DNA of 64,000 nt, taken from Carposina sasakii. Taxonomy: Eukaryota; Arthropoda; Insecta; Lepidoptera; Carposinidae. Below, piece after piece: positions 22,353 to 32,765 of this stretch. Location of the stretch: assembly GCA_014607495.2 (NCBI GenBank), contig CP053153.1:4960001-5024000 (forward strand). The letters are read 5' to 3'. The notes below the pieces were generated by a model, which worked only from the letters and a program-made list of their open reading frames with translations, had not been told where the DNA came from and searched no databases. Within the stretch, counting starts at the first letter, position 1. Each line of letters opens with the position of its first letter. The position numbers were made by a program, and so were the translations under genes.

Positions 22353-22487
22353 GGAACATTTTTTAAAAATAACTTTGATGAAAAGTTGGAATTTTTTTAT
22401 AAATAACTTTTATATAAAGAGAACTAACAAATCTTTAGTTATTTCTTTTAAAATAAATAACTCCAAAGTTATTTAAAAAAATGTTCC
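22353..22487. mobile_element. Small foldback MITE
   Basis: ggaacattttttaaaaataa ctttg on the left pairs with caaagttatttaaaaaaatg ttcc on the right, with one indel-like mismatch. Total about 135 bp with AT-rich arms, non-coding. Confidence 0.75.
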
Positions 22488-22577
22488 CATGTTGTAAACT
22501 CACACTTTCGCATTAATTTAATGGAGATTTTATTTATAACTGCCCATAGAAATGCTACACTTATTATGTCGGAAACA

Positions 22578-22642
22578 TAGACACGGATGTATTTCCGAAA
22601 TAGGGTAGCCAGAACTGCAGGGTCATAAGGGAGATCCCACCA
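22578..22642 (-). repeat. Family A fragment A7
   Basis: gacacggatgtatttccgaa, atagggtagccagaactgca, ggg and tcataagggagatccca match the distal end of family A on the minus strand. Confidence 0.75.
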
Positions 22643-23951
22643 GATTCTCCGGGAAAAATAACAACATATTTTTTAAAAGAATTATCACTCAATGCTATCT
22701 AAACGTAAAGAAAATGCATCTAGTAGTTTTACATCTGTATGCCGTAAAGAGAACATGCCACTCAACGTGTGAAAGCAAGGACCTTCACGGCAACTAGATA
22801 CAAAGTACAGGGAGATCGATCCTTGTGATTAGGTATCTATTTGATAGTATACCTATTCTCCCTGTGTCATATTATGTGATGTTCCTTTATAGGGTAAGGT
22901 AAGAAATAATAGTATTTGCATCGCTTTATATGAATGAGTTATCTGATTTGATAAAAGCTCTAATTCTTAAGATTTTTTATTACCTGATAGGAGAAAGTTA
23001 CACCTTTCCTAGATATTGTTAAGTAAGGTGAGTTAAGACTTGGGCAATTTTATTTGCCAAAGCCATTGAATCAAAACAATATTGGTACTTCTTAAAGGCT
23101 TCTTAGTACCTACCTACATTGCTAGTAGTAGTAGTTAATGTTGACGGAACCATACAAATAAATATGGCACTTCGACGAAATTAATAAATCTGAGAATATT
23201 TCCTGCAGCTCACATTCTCGCAAATGAATACAGGAATCGTCACACTTGAACATTTAACTGATGTACTCTAGATACTACCCTTAAGTATATTGGAAACAAC
23301 CGAGTTACATATAACTACGCCACTCCGAGAATTGGCAACAAAGGTGTTCAACAAGTGGTAGATTTTACAAAGTCATCCTCCTATCTAAGTAGGTTTTGGT
23401 AGGTACTCGTATACAGTGTAACATTACCCACATGGGTAAAAATGCTCAAATCTATTATAGATTTCCTATTCATAGCACATACTTGCCGTCTTCTTTTGCT
23501 AGGTAGACAAACATTTGAACACTAGAAGATTTTCTTGTCGTAAACTAAAATAGATGGTACGTCGGTACGTGTAAATTTGGGAAGTAGTAGATGTATATAT
23601 AGGAACTATTTGTAACCGAAATAATGTCTTAATGATAAATGATGATGACTTATTCCGAAATGATGATGATGAACCAGTTATATGACAAGTTTGGAGCGTA
23701 ACGTATCCGAAAAATATGACTTGTAAATTTAGTAACATGTACCATAATAGATTTGGAACATATCATGGTCCAAGTTAGTCTTAGTCCCACAATACTAAAT
23801 TAGATTAGACTCACTCATACTTAGGGTACGAGGATTATTTATTGATGTTCAAATCCTCTGAAACTTTAACTACAAATCCGTTAATTTATAGCGTGGTTGT
23901 TACACTTGCTAGCTCTCATGTAGAGTTTATATGGAGTATCTACATCAACGT
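22643..23951. other. Non-coding stretch, nothing recognised
   Basis: Contains a short GATGAT run near 23660. The minus-strand frame 23499-23738 is without motif. Confidence 0.4.
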
Positions 23952-24100
23952 GTTTACAACATAGTCCAAAATACAAACTGCGGTCACCAACCCGCCTGCC
24001 AAGCGTGTTGACTATGGGCAAATGTCATGGCAGTATTGTGGCGTGCCCTACGCGGGAGGCCTACGTCCAGCAGTGGACTGTAATAGGCTGATGATGATGA
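23952..24100 (+). repeat. Family F copy F2 (3' part)
   Basis: tgtttacaacatagtccaaa, ccaacccgcctgccaagcg, cgggaggcctacgtccagca, gtggactgtaataggctgat, gatgatga. It is aligned with the 3' 150 bp of F1 and ends in the TGA-type tail. Confidence 0.75.
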
Positions 24101-24969
24101 TCTACATCAAGCATCTTGAAAGGGTGGTAATTTCAGGATATATAGAATATGTATTATGTGGTTGCGATATACGATTATTAAATTATAAGTATGAAGGAAC
24201 CGCAACTGCGACATGTTCGGCTCGTAAGTATACATGTAATATGCCTTCGACAGAGAATCCACCACAGCACCAAGGCACCTACTTATAGTCAAATCTGACC
24301 TTTGGGGTTGGACTTTTGGGTATGGGCAAAAAAAATCCCCGATCCCTTGTTTGTAAGACATGTTGGGCACCATTTATCCCTTCTAGAAATTGATATTGTA
24401 ACATTATAATAAATGCGAAATAATTCAAAAAATTTCTATATTAACTTATAAGTTGCCTAGACTTAGTAAAACATTAGAAAATATTCTAGTTCTACAATGT
24501 CGTGGATTAAGGAACAAACTAATATTATCCAGAACTTTAAATTTTAACTTTCAAAAAGATTTGTTTAGACGTTTTTAAATAATAAAAGCTGACCCGTGAT
24601 AAAATTTACTTTACACAAATTATTTTAATTGGTCCAATTTAAAGTTAATTATCAGTAGGTTACTATGAAAAGTTATATGTAAATACAAATTCTTCGAAAT
24701 TCGAATCCAAGTCCAATTAAAAAAGTTTATCCTAACTTTTCAAGTTCCGTATTGAAGACGATATCCCGACGAAGTCGTATCTCAAAAATTATGATATCCC
24801 ACATATTTTATTGGGCCCCGAAGTGCCAATTTAGAAAAAAAAAATCTAGCAAAATATCGTGTTACTTAGATACGCAAATAACGAGGCATATCGGGTTGAG
24901 ATGGTGCTGTAGACTTCTAATATTTTTTAACATATCATTCGCTGGTCGGTGTTGAGTATACCCAATATA
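24101..24969. other. Non-coding stretch, nothing recognised
   Basis: Opposed frames at 24022-24288 and 24107-24373 partly read through F2 and are not genes. Confidence 0.4.
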
Positions 24970-25150
24970 ATAGTTTTTTCATAGACAGATATCAATTATT
25001 TCTTGTGAAAAAATCTTGTTACACGCGTCAATTTACTCAACTTTGGACCCTAATATCTTAGGAACCAGGTATGCTTCCATGGAGAAAAATGATCGTGATG
25101 ATGAGGAGATTCCGTAGTTATCGGGAACGTTGACGACCAAAAATCACCTG
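24970..25150 (+). mobile_element. Family B MITE copy B4 (5'-truncated)
   Basis: Holds only the right half of family B: cagacagatatcaattattt, ttgttacacgcgtc, ggaccctaatatctta, aacgttgacgacc, ending aaatcacctg and TA. A piece between acgcgtc and aatttactc is missing relative to B1-B3. Confidence 0.82.
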
Positions 25151-25319
25151 TATAATCTTATTCCTCTATGACCTTCGGCGCCTACTGGATAATACGCACA
25201 CATGCGCAACGCGGTTCTTCAATCTGTGCAGTGACAGCATTCAGCATTACGTCCGTTGTTCTTTATACGTACGTTCATGGGTTAGATATTCTCTCTATGA
25301 ATCGGCTGTATAAAATATC
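25151..25319. other. Non-coding spacer
   Basis: No supportable feature. The 86-codon frame at 25168-25428 crosses this spacer and the LINE tail and is not a gene. Confidence 0.4.
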
Positions 25320-25432
25320 TACAAGTATCGAGATCTCTTATAGGGATAAGCACGCCTTTGTACATTGTCAATGTAAAATGTTTTTCCATATAAAATGTCT
25401 GTGTACAATAAAGAATAGAATAGAATAGAATA
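25320..25432 (+). repeat. LINE family L 3' end with (AATAG)n tail
   Basis: gggataagcacgcctttgta, tgtgtacaataaagaatag and then aatag units. The AATAAA-like signal directly before a short tandem tail is how a non-LTR retrotransposon 3' end looks. The same cassette occurs at 19875-19935 and 32695-32765. Confidence 0.65.
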
Positions 25433-25639
25433 GAGATTTTCTTGTCGAAGTTTGTCTGCTCTTTTCTTCAGATTCAGAAAAGTTACATCAAGAGCAAATT
25501 AGACTCTAGTTGGGAAAATAGCAACTTCTTACATTCAACTATCTTAACTTTCAATTGGTATAGATAGCAAGATCAATAGTAATCAAGTCGGAAGCGAAGC
25601 AATAAATTAGGATAACTATCCATCCGAGGGTGCATAATG

Positions 25640-25930
25640 CACGTGTTGACGGATTAATTAGACTGCCCGCTAGGCTCACGCTATCTTCTCGCTCTCGCGC
25701 GTTAAATTGTCAACTGAATTTAAACTGCCGAATTATACGAACGGAGACAGAATTAAATGGACTGCAGTATTGTCTCAAGGACAAAATGCGTGGACTCAAA
25801 AGTCTAATCTGTCCTTTCTTCCCCTTGCCTGCACTGCACTCCAGATTTTTTTAACGACGAAGATTTTTCGTTGCAAAGAGGCGCGGGTCGCAGGCGCGAG
25901 GCGGGGCGTGGGGGGCGGTCGCACGGCCTC
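25640..25930 (+). promoter_or_regulatory. CpG-rich promoter-like region
   Basis: CpG and GC content rise sharply here (ctcgctctcgcgcgttaa, ggcgcgggtcgcaggcgcga, ggcggggcgtggggggcgg), in an otherwise AT-rich window. It precedes the putative first exon. No TATA box was seen. The transcription start would lie in about 25930-26000, near gctcagcgagtgtcggacgc, but is not pinned down. Confidence 0.5.
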
Positions 25931-26681
25931 TTGCTCGCAGCTTTAGTACACACAGCGCTCAGCGAGTGTCGGACGCTACGCAAACACTCGGCGAGTTTAG
26001 TATTTCTTCGTTTTTTTCTTTTCTATTCGTTTAAGTTATCGTTATATCCCCACCGTGCCAAAAACAAGAGATGCGCTATCCTTACCGAGTGGAGTAATCG
26101 TTACCTGTGTACCCATATATTTTATTTTGACAGTGTCACGTGCGAAATTGTATTACTTTACCGGCGTTCTCAGTTTTTATGTGTTTATAAACGCACGCGG
26201 CCTTCATTTGCCGCAGGTAGAGCCAGCGAATCGTCGAAAAGGTGAGATAGTGTCAAGTTTACAGAGTTTATTGCAAGTATAATTAATTCCCGTGGGAAAT
26301 ACAGTACGAAGGAAGAGTGATCGTGGTGTTAAAGTTCGCACGGAGTTTTCCAATAGGATTCTTCTCAGAAGTCAGTGTAAAGTGTTCGCCGGTAGTTGGA
26401 AGGTGTTTAAACTTATAATACACATAACCTTATTCAAACCAGGCGCGTGCTGACCGGGCATGCGCAGTTTGGTTTCGAAATTATTAATAAGAACCGCGTA
26501 ATTTTGTAAATAAACGGGTGACTGAGGTGTAGTGCGTGAAGTTGTGTTACTAATAAGAAAAGCACGAAGTTTAGTGGATGTTTAAAGTTACCGGATTCAG
26601 TGAGACATATTTTGGATTCAAATAACCGCTCACCTGTGGGATTTGGTGTTTACCTGCGCGCGCAAGTTGGCTTCTTTCAAG
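25931..26681 (+). other. Putative non-coding first exon (5' UTR) of an unidentified gene
   Basis: This block of about 750 bp is more GC- and CpG-rich than the window and ends in a consensus donor, ttctttcaag|gtaagttta, at 26682. An alternative donor, cgaaaag|gtgaga, lies at 26242. ATGs occur but open only short frames (for example at 26069, stopping after 8 codons), and the longer open frames use no ATG, so the block reads as a UTR. Word use (agtgtaaagtgttcgcc, gtgcgtgaagttgtgttac) is like insect 5' UTRs. A gene with such an exon usually has a very long first intron, consistent with the lack of coding exons downstream. The gene cannot be named from this. Confidence 0.5.
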
Positions 26682-27221
26682 GTAAGTTTATACCTACAGA
26701 AACTTAGGTGTAGGTCCTTTCCTTGCTCTGGAATACTCTTAATTTTTATGCAGATGGGCAATAAAAACTGTCTATAATACAAAAAAGTCACCGTGTTAAC
26801 GTAGTTTTATATGCGGCAGGGCGTGCGTGTTTTTTTGTTAAAAAACCAGTTATTTCTTTCGGCTGGTCTGTCTGCCTGTAGGATGACGTCACGTAGATCC
26901 CTTGGGTAGGTTGTTCATCTCTTTCTTGCATGCAATTTAAGATGAGTAAGAGCTACTCCGATTGTGGAGTATGCAGGTAGGTATAAGCTATGCAATTTTC
27001 ACAGCTGATTGTTATCATGAGTGATAAGGAACTAGAACTTTAGTGAACTTTAGCTACCTACGTAGGTATTTTATTTACCTATACTTGGAGGTAGGTATTC
27101 TAGCTCTATTATCTACGTCTAGCTCTACCATGAATGTCGGTACACCTTTGATCTCCCTTTCCTAAACATTACTTTAAGATAATGTAAACCGGCCCTATAT
27201 TCCCTTGGAATACGTTTTATT
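26682..27221 (+). other. Start of presumed first intron
   Basis: Follows the donor at 26682. AT-rich again, with tgacgtcacgtag at about 26883 (CRE-like palindrome). No repeat or exon recognised. Confidence 0.4.
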
Positions 27222-27498
27222 TTGATGCTTGCAGGATGCTTGGAGCCTCTCTATCGTGATTTGTCGAGACCTACCCTTCTAGAAAAAAACAGGTTGATTC
27301 TAGTCAGCTCTGGGTGCGCAGTCGCAGGACAGTGTAACATAGTTCGCACATGGTTTCGCTGTGACGTTCTGCAACGAATCAATCACGTAGCGTTCTCTCT
27401 AACGTTTATCACATCATCACGGCATAACGTGATTGGTTGGCAGCTTTACGTTAACCCGAACGAGCTCGAAAGGAAAACTCACACCTAGCCCTCTGCCC
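27222..27498 (+). other. GC-balanced block with an 88-codon open frame, not supported as a gene
   Basis: The frame (from gcttgcaggatgcttggag to cacacctag) has no recognisable motif. The DNA carries facing CCAAT-type words (cgaatcaatcacgt and acgtgattggttgg, 27375-27443) and directly abuts family C element C2. It may be an old dispersed repeat or a regulatory block rather than a protein gene. Confidence 0.3.
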
Positions 27499-27857
27499 CC
27501 CTAGCATGACCACATAAAGTGGATATCGTATCGTACGATATCGTATCGTCTCTATACAAAATTCAACATGGCGGCTATATTTATCGTATTTTGACAGGCT
27601 AAATGTCGATAAATCGGTTTATCATAAAGTTTTCGGATTAGCAGCTATGTATTTATGGTTGCATGCTAGGTGCTTGGATCTGGCTTCTCGTTGCGACTGT
27701 AGTGTCTTGTGTTCGTGATCATGAGTCGGCAGATCCGAGGGTCAGCGGAGGGTGTAGGGCCCGGTGGTGGGCGATCCCTCATTAGAGATTTGAACTTCCG
27801 AATAGTGACGCCCGATACAATTAAATATCATATCGTGTTTCGCAGGTCATGCTAGGG
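27499..27857. mobile_element. Family C MITE C2 with nested SINE
   Basis: Perfect 13-bp TIRs ccctagcatgacc (27499-27511) and ggtcatgctaggg (27845-27857). The interior has gtatcgtacgatatcgtatc and ttcaacatggcggctatatt, as in C1. The element is interrupted by the family D SINE at 27627-27825. Without it the element is about 153 bp. Confidence 0.85.
27627..27825 (+). mobile_element. Family D SINE, complete copy with 7-bp target duplication
   Basis: The duplication tatcata flanks the insert (27620-27626 and 27826-27832). The 5' part (gcatgctaggtgcttggatc, gatcatgagtcggcagatcc, gagggtcagcgg) is degenerate tRNA-like. The related copy at 59901-59975 keeps a clear box-B-like gagttcgattcgagtc. The 3' module is aacttccgaatagtgacgcc, cgatacaattaaa. 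The middle holds gggcccggtggtgggcg. About 199 bp, non-coding. Confidence 0.75.
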
Positions 27858-28326
27858 TTGCTGATGTGCGATACCTAATGTGATCCTATCCCTAAACCTT
27901 ATTAGCTAGATTCTGTGACATCACTGGCATCCTACCTACATACCTACGTAATTTATATACATATATACGTACGTAAATTACATTGCATCTGTGAACCATA
28001 GACAAAGGGTCTCTGCCTTTGACCTCCACCAGTTACAAATGGCCGCCAGTAGCTTGTAGAACATTCAAAGACTACGCCAAGGAATCTTCGACGGAATTAC
28101 AAACAGGATACTGCGTAGATGCACGGCATAAATAACAGACCTATACCGCATTGAAGACGCACTTGGCATCAATAAGGATCAATTTTAGCTTGCATCGTTA
28201 CACGGAGGTAGAAACCTATACCTACTATATTCACTTACTTATACTCTTGTTATGTACCTAGTTAGATTTTTTCAGAGCTAGTAGACACCCAGGAATGGGC
28301 ACGACACGACCAAGGCTTTTTTGGAA
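27858..28326. other. Non-coding stretch, nothing recognised
   Basis: No supportable feature. Confidence 0.4.
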
Positions 28327-28430
28327 GCAAAAATGTATTACCTAAATAGTATCCAGGCTCGTTTTTCCACTAGACGACATGACCACGACATTCCGTCATC
28401 TAATGTGGGGAGACGTGAAAAACGCTCCAG
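28327..28430 (+). mobile_element. Foldback MITE family K, copy K1
   Basis: agcaaaaatgtattaccta, ggctcgtttttccactagac, gacatgaccacgac and gacgtgaaaaacgctcc. The ends gctcgtttttccac and its near complement gtgaaaaacgctc form imperfect TIRs. The inverted copy K2 at 38228-38360 shares the same order. Confidence 0.7.
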
Positions 28431-28921
28431 TCCGCCTGGATTTTAGAAAAAAAAAAATCGAATCCCTTATCTAAACTTAAAGCTATCCAACTCGCACATA
28501 AGCCATAAAATTATACGAAGTTAACATTATACCTGCCTAGGATCTAGTAAGCCTTATCCCCACCTATCGAGACAGAACATCTGAGAAGTCCCCAACTGGA
28601 CGGTCAAGTCATTAACTCATTACACATAACTAACTTAGTGACCACTGACTGTTGACCACTACAAAAACTCGTTTAAGATGCCTCCATGAGTACCCTTATC
28701 AACCTGTTTTAGTAGCTTTCCAGTTTTCGACTATTATTAGAAAATATTTTTCTCATACTTAAGAGATTTAGACGCTTGTATTTTAATTAGGAAGGTATCT
28801 ATGAATAATTTTAATAGTATCGAATGTTGTTAAGGCGCGCACACACGACAGCTATGCTTGATTTGCGAACATTTTTGTTTCATCCACTGAATAAGTACTT
28901 TAGTTAGGTATTTATTTCGTA
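28431..28921. other. Non-coding stretch, nothing recognised
   Basis: No supportable feature. Confidence 0.4.
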
Positions 28922-29225
28922 CTAGTGGACGCCCGCGACTCCATCCGCGTGGACTACAGAAAAAACAAAATGTCGAAATTATCCGGGATAAAAACATTTT
29001 CCCGGGATAAAAACCTGAAAACCGCATCGAAATCGGTTCAGCCGTTTCTGAGATTAGCGTGCACAAACGCACAGACAAACAGACAAACCGACAAACAGAC
29101 AAAAAATCTAAAAATCATTCTTTTGGATACTATTGGGTGGATAAAGGTCTCCTATAATATTTTTTCTGATATAACTTCCATGTACAGACAGCGATCCGTA
29201 ACATTTTTTTTATTATATGTATAGA
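28922..29225 (+). repeat. Family G dispersed repeat, copy G1
   Basis: gtggacgcccgcgactccat, ccgcgtggac, aaccgcatcgaaatcggttc, agccgtttctgagattagcg, tgcacaaacgcacagacaaa, cag-type runs, then acttccatgtacagacagcg and atccgtaac. It is a widespread lepidopteran element. Frames at 28830-29102 and 28925-29224 lie within it and are not genes. Confidence 0.75.
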
Positions 29226-29474
29226 TTTCCCAGAGTCTGCTGATGCAACGGTAACCTTGGATAATCGATGAAATGATGAATTGCGCATGTTAGAGTCGTT
29301 GTTTTTAAATTGCTTTAATGTCTTAAGTAGATAATGCATTATGAGAAGATTTCAATTCATGCTATATTTTACTAGTTATTTGAGAAAATAGGTACAAAAC
29401 TTCAAAATGTTTAATGGTTGCTGATATCTGTGTCTCATGTTAAGGTAGGTTAGTAAATTTTATTATTATTATTT
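29226..29474. other. Non-coding spacer
   Basis: Nothing recognised. Confidence 0.4.
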
Positions 29475-29600
29475 ATAAAATTATTAATAAAGAAATAGAA
29501 AAAATTCCTCACCCGAGTGGGAATCCAACCCACGACCACTCCAAACCGTGCCAGCCGCTCTAACCACTGAGCTACCGGGTCAATTACTCGGGTGACGAAT
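29475..29600 (-). mobile_element. tRNA-derived SINE
   Basis: On the minus strand 29581-29511 reads as a tRNA-like head. The acceptor stem pairs at 6 of 7 positions (gacccgg with tcgggtg), the D arm is gctc/gagc, box A is tagctcagtggttagagcg and the T arm is gtggg/cccac with box B ggttggattcc. The anticodon arm does not fold properly, so this is a SINE head and not a functional tRNA gene. An AT-rich tail (29510-29475) follows, and a tail-only relative lies at 13671-13711. Confidence 0.75.
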
Positions 29601-30094
29601 TTTACTACCTCTTTTCTAAATTACATAATTAATATTATTATTTACCTACTCCTACATCGAGCATTGAAAGACGAGTGTGCGAGAGGTTAAATGTCATGGA
29701 AACGCTCATTGGTCTAGCTAGAGAAAGGAACTTTTGTACTTAGCGTTTTGCCCGCTGTATTTCGCTTCGATATTTTGCATTAAATAGGTACATAGGTAGG
29801 TATAGTGGTATAGATATGTATTCATCTTAATTTAGTACGAGTATATCCCACAGGCAATTTGTAAGATTCATTTTTTTTTTCAATTAATATAACATAATAA
29901 CACTATAGCCCTGCCCATTTACATAGAAACCACCTTGTAGTGACTGTTTGGCTAGTCTACTTGCATAAGCGTATGGTTATAGCTACTGCGTTATACAAAC
30001 TGGCCCTGAAGCTCCACCCCTATCATGACGTCATGGCCTCACGATTGCCACACGACTCAGTTCATAGTCCCACCTCGTCTTTTATACCTTCTCC
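29601..30094. other. Non-coding stretch, nothing recognised
   Basis: Contains catgacgtcatgg, a CRE-type palindrome, at about 30023-30035. Otherwise nothing. Confidence 0.4.
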
Positions 30095-30520
30095 ATGATC
30101 ATCAGTGGTCGGAGTAGGTATATTGATTTTACATACTTGCGTCATGATATCATAACATGGACAGGCATTTTTTCCGGAATGTACCGGAGTTTCCAAAAAT
30201 TTGGTAAATAGAGTAATAAAATAAAAAACCATACGTAACCAAACAAAATTGTTTATTGTTAATACAAATAATCATTATTACAATTTTATTAAAAACAATT
30301 ATTTTTAATCCTCATCGGTTACAATTTCTACATTTTGTTTTTCTGTCTCTATACAATTAAAATAAATAACTATAATTTTTTCAATATTTTTAAATTTTAA
30401 ACTATTTCTTTTAACAACTTTCATTTGTACCCGGAAACTCGGAGGCGTATCCATATTAACATATACGTTTGATTTCAATGACCTTAATTCAATATACCTA
30501 CTCCGACCACTGATGATCAT
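30095..30520 (-). mobile_element. Element with perfect 32-bp inverted ends and a short open frame
   Basis: 30095-30126 (atgatcatcagtggtcggag...) is the exact complement of 30489-30520. On the minus strand an ATG in the right arm opens 71 codons (30520-30305) beginning MIISGRSRYIELRSLKSN. The stop is followed at once by ttttaataaaatt (30290s) and a second caataaac, i.e. polyadenylation-like signals. The product is not recognised: Lys/Asn/Ile-rich with an acidic end (VTDED). It could be the last exon of a decayed transposase or a chance frame. Confidence 0.5.
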
Positions 30521-31186
30521 ACCTAATTTAATTTAATAAATAACGTGACCGAAATGCTTGAATGATCTACCTCAAAAATCCATACTAAATATTCAAAATG
30601 TCGATACCGTTTGTAAAATGCGAGATTTTACAATTTGCCTTCATACATGTTTTTGTGCAGAACTTACGAGTAAGCCTAACTATATGTGCGAGTCTTATCT
30701 CTCCACCGTGATTCGAAAGAACACCAGCCTACAATGTGCAACACTGTCGTTCTGTAGTGAATAGCGCTCACACGTTTGGTGTGGATTCTCCCTTCTATGT
30801 GGCAACTCTGAATGCTCGTATAAAATGGCTATAGCTTGCGCTTATTGTATACGTATACGTCATGAAGATTGGAGACAAGGAGGAGTTGGGATAACAACGT
30901 TTATTCACGGAAAATACGACCCCACTGTTCTCTATTATAGTTACTTATACGAGTACAATCTTATTCCTCTATGCCCTCTATGCCTATGCAATGCAATACT
31001 GAGGTAATTGATGTAATAATGATGGACAACTTGGCAATGGCAGACTCCTTGCAATAGGGTCTTGTATTTATATCGAAAGATCATAAAATAAAATAAACAT
31101 TTGCGAAAGACAAACTTCGCTAGCGTGAAAATTTTCGGGATATAACGATTTCAAAATCACAATTTTTGACTTGCCAAAAAACCACT
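30521..31186. other. Non-coding stretch, nothing recognised
   Basis: Small frames at 30558-30764 and 30825-31007 have no motifs. Confidence 0.4.
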
Positions 31187-31318
31187 TGTCACTACTAACC
31201 GAACTTGTACGTCTCAACTATACCCTCAAATTGGTCAGAAGTGGCACCATGTGGTTCTATCGGCCCTTGGTGCTCTGCCTACCCCGTAAGGGATAAAGGC
31301 GTGATTATATGTACGTAT
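31187..31318 (+). repeat. Family E SINE-like copy E1
   Basis: tgtcactactaaccgaactt, ggtcagaagtggcaccatgt, gctctgcctaccccgtaagg, gataaaggcgtgattatatg, tacgtatgt. It matches E3 (51522-51680) and E5 (61402-61552) and ends in an ATGT-type tail. Confidence 0.75.
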
Positions 31319-31746
31319 GTAAAAAACGCTCCATACAACGGCTACCACAATTTGACGTCACTCTTTCAGTAACTTGTAGCGCGTAAAAGAACTTTTGTTG
31401 AGCAGCAATTTTAAATATTGCGTTTATAAATATGGTAACAAAGCAAAAGTAACTGTAAATGATGCAGGTGGACATGTGGTTAACTATCTAAATTTGGAAG
31501 CGGATTTGTAGTAACACCGTGACAGGCCGTATCTCCTCGCTGTCTTTTCTTCATGGTCATAGCTTACGCTTATTGTATGCGCTGTTTACTGTGCATATAT
31601 ACCGCTATAGTTGTTACTTCAGTTAACTGACTTCATCCGGTGGTTTGAGGTATTAAGGGTATTAACGATTCGATTGATACGTTATTTAGAAATTTTATTT
31701 GTAAATCAGTTGTGGCCAACGCACTAAACGTAGTTTTAAATGGGTT
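31319..31746. other. Non-coding stretch, nothing recognised
   Basis: No supportable feature. Confidence 0.4.
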
Positions 31747-31860
31747 AGAGCAGGAGTTCCCAAACTTTTTTCCCCGTTATTGTTGGGTCAGCACAATATT
31801 GTTTATTTCGAAACTCATATTGCCAATGTTTTGAGGTTAATTTAACAGCAGGCTGCTTGT
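31747..31860 (+). repeat. Possible hAT-type transposon end
   Basis: gagcaggagttcccaaactt ttttccccg resembles the 'caggggttcccaaactttttt' ends common to hAT elements. The opposite end and an 8-bp duplication were not found, so this is tentative. Confidence 0.35.
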
Positions 31861-31914
31861 CTGAGGCCAAGCTAGCAAATAGCTAAGAGACATTTTGGGA
31901 CCTGTCACAATATA

Positions 31915-32213
31915 TTCCTGAAAACTGCATCGAAAACGAAATCAGCCGTTTCTGAGATTAGCGTGCACAAACGCACAGACAAACAGACAAACCGACGAAC
32001 AGACGAACAGACCAAAATTCCAAAAAACATTGTTTTGGGTACTATTGCGTTGATAAAGGTACCTATTCTATAATATTTTTTCTTGCATGCTGTATGTTTA
32101 TGGCTGTATAGGAGATTCTGTACTTATATAATCCACCACCTGTAGAAATTCTATTCTATATATCTTCCATGTACAGACAGCGATCCGTTACATTTTTATT
32201 ATATGTGTAGAAT
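31915..32213 (+). repeat. Family G dispersed repeat, copy G2
   Basis: Same order as G1 (cgtttctgagattagcgtgc, acaaacgcacagacaaacag, ccatgtacagacagcgatcc). An extra block of about 90 bp between tattttttct and tatatcttcc is absent from G1. It is either an insertion here or a deletion in G1. Confidence 0.75.
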
Positions 32214-32694
32214 AGATTGTGTTACAAGCCAGATACAAAACTTGTTGAAAATGCACCTACCTACCGAGATCTGGATGGCAACAATGCTCAAAATTCGAAC
32301 ATAACTCCTAAAACTAGAAACTATTCGAATATCATACGTCACGCTTCGCGTCTTCGACCGCATAGAGTTTAGTCAAAAATAGTTTTTATGCCAACATCGA
32401 ATGTAATAAAAATAGTAGTGTGTATTGAGCTTAACAGCCGGATCCGGGCGCGACCATCGACAGACAGACGGACAGATTTGTTGTATGATGTCACCGGTTT
32501 ATGTGGTGCACAGTTTTAAAATTCTTATTCTTTATTGGTGTAATCATCATTTATAAAAAAATAAAACCACAGAACACAAAAAAAACTATTTTTTTTTAAA
32601 TTATTAAATTTTAAAATTCTTACGCCGAAAAAAGATTCGGTTTATTGTATACATAGAAAAAAACGCTACTTTTTTGAAGTAAAAACAGATAAAT
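32214..32694. other. Non-coding AT-rich stretch
   Basis: A short run gacagacagacggacagatt at about 32459 is a remnant typical of lepidopteran repeats. Nothing else. Confidence 0.4.
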
Positions 32695-32765
32695 TTACAA
32701 AAGAAATGTATACGAAGGCGTGCTTATCTCTGCAAGAGATTTCTTCCAGCATACTCGTACCAGAT
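32695..32765 (-). repeat. LINE family L 3' fragment
   Basis: cgaaggcgtgcttatctctg, caagagatttcttccagca is the complement of the agagataagcacgcctt cassette at 25320-25432. Confidence 0.55.

Noticed and set aside
25871..26282. 124- and 75-codon frames as the first coding exon
   Set aside because: They start at non-ATG codons, and the Arg/Ser-rich N-terminus follows the CpG-rich promoter composition. A UTR reading is simpler.
28830..29224. 90- and 99-codon frames on both strands
   Set aside because: Both lie inside dispersed repeat G1.
31960..32015. Tandem cagacaaacagacaaac array as a CRISPR or satellite
   Set aside because: It is the short-period segment inside dispersed repeat G, also present in G1.
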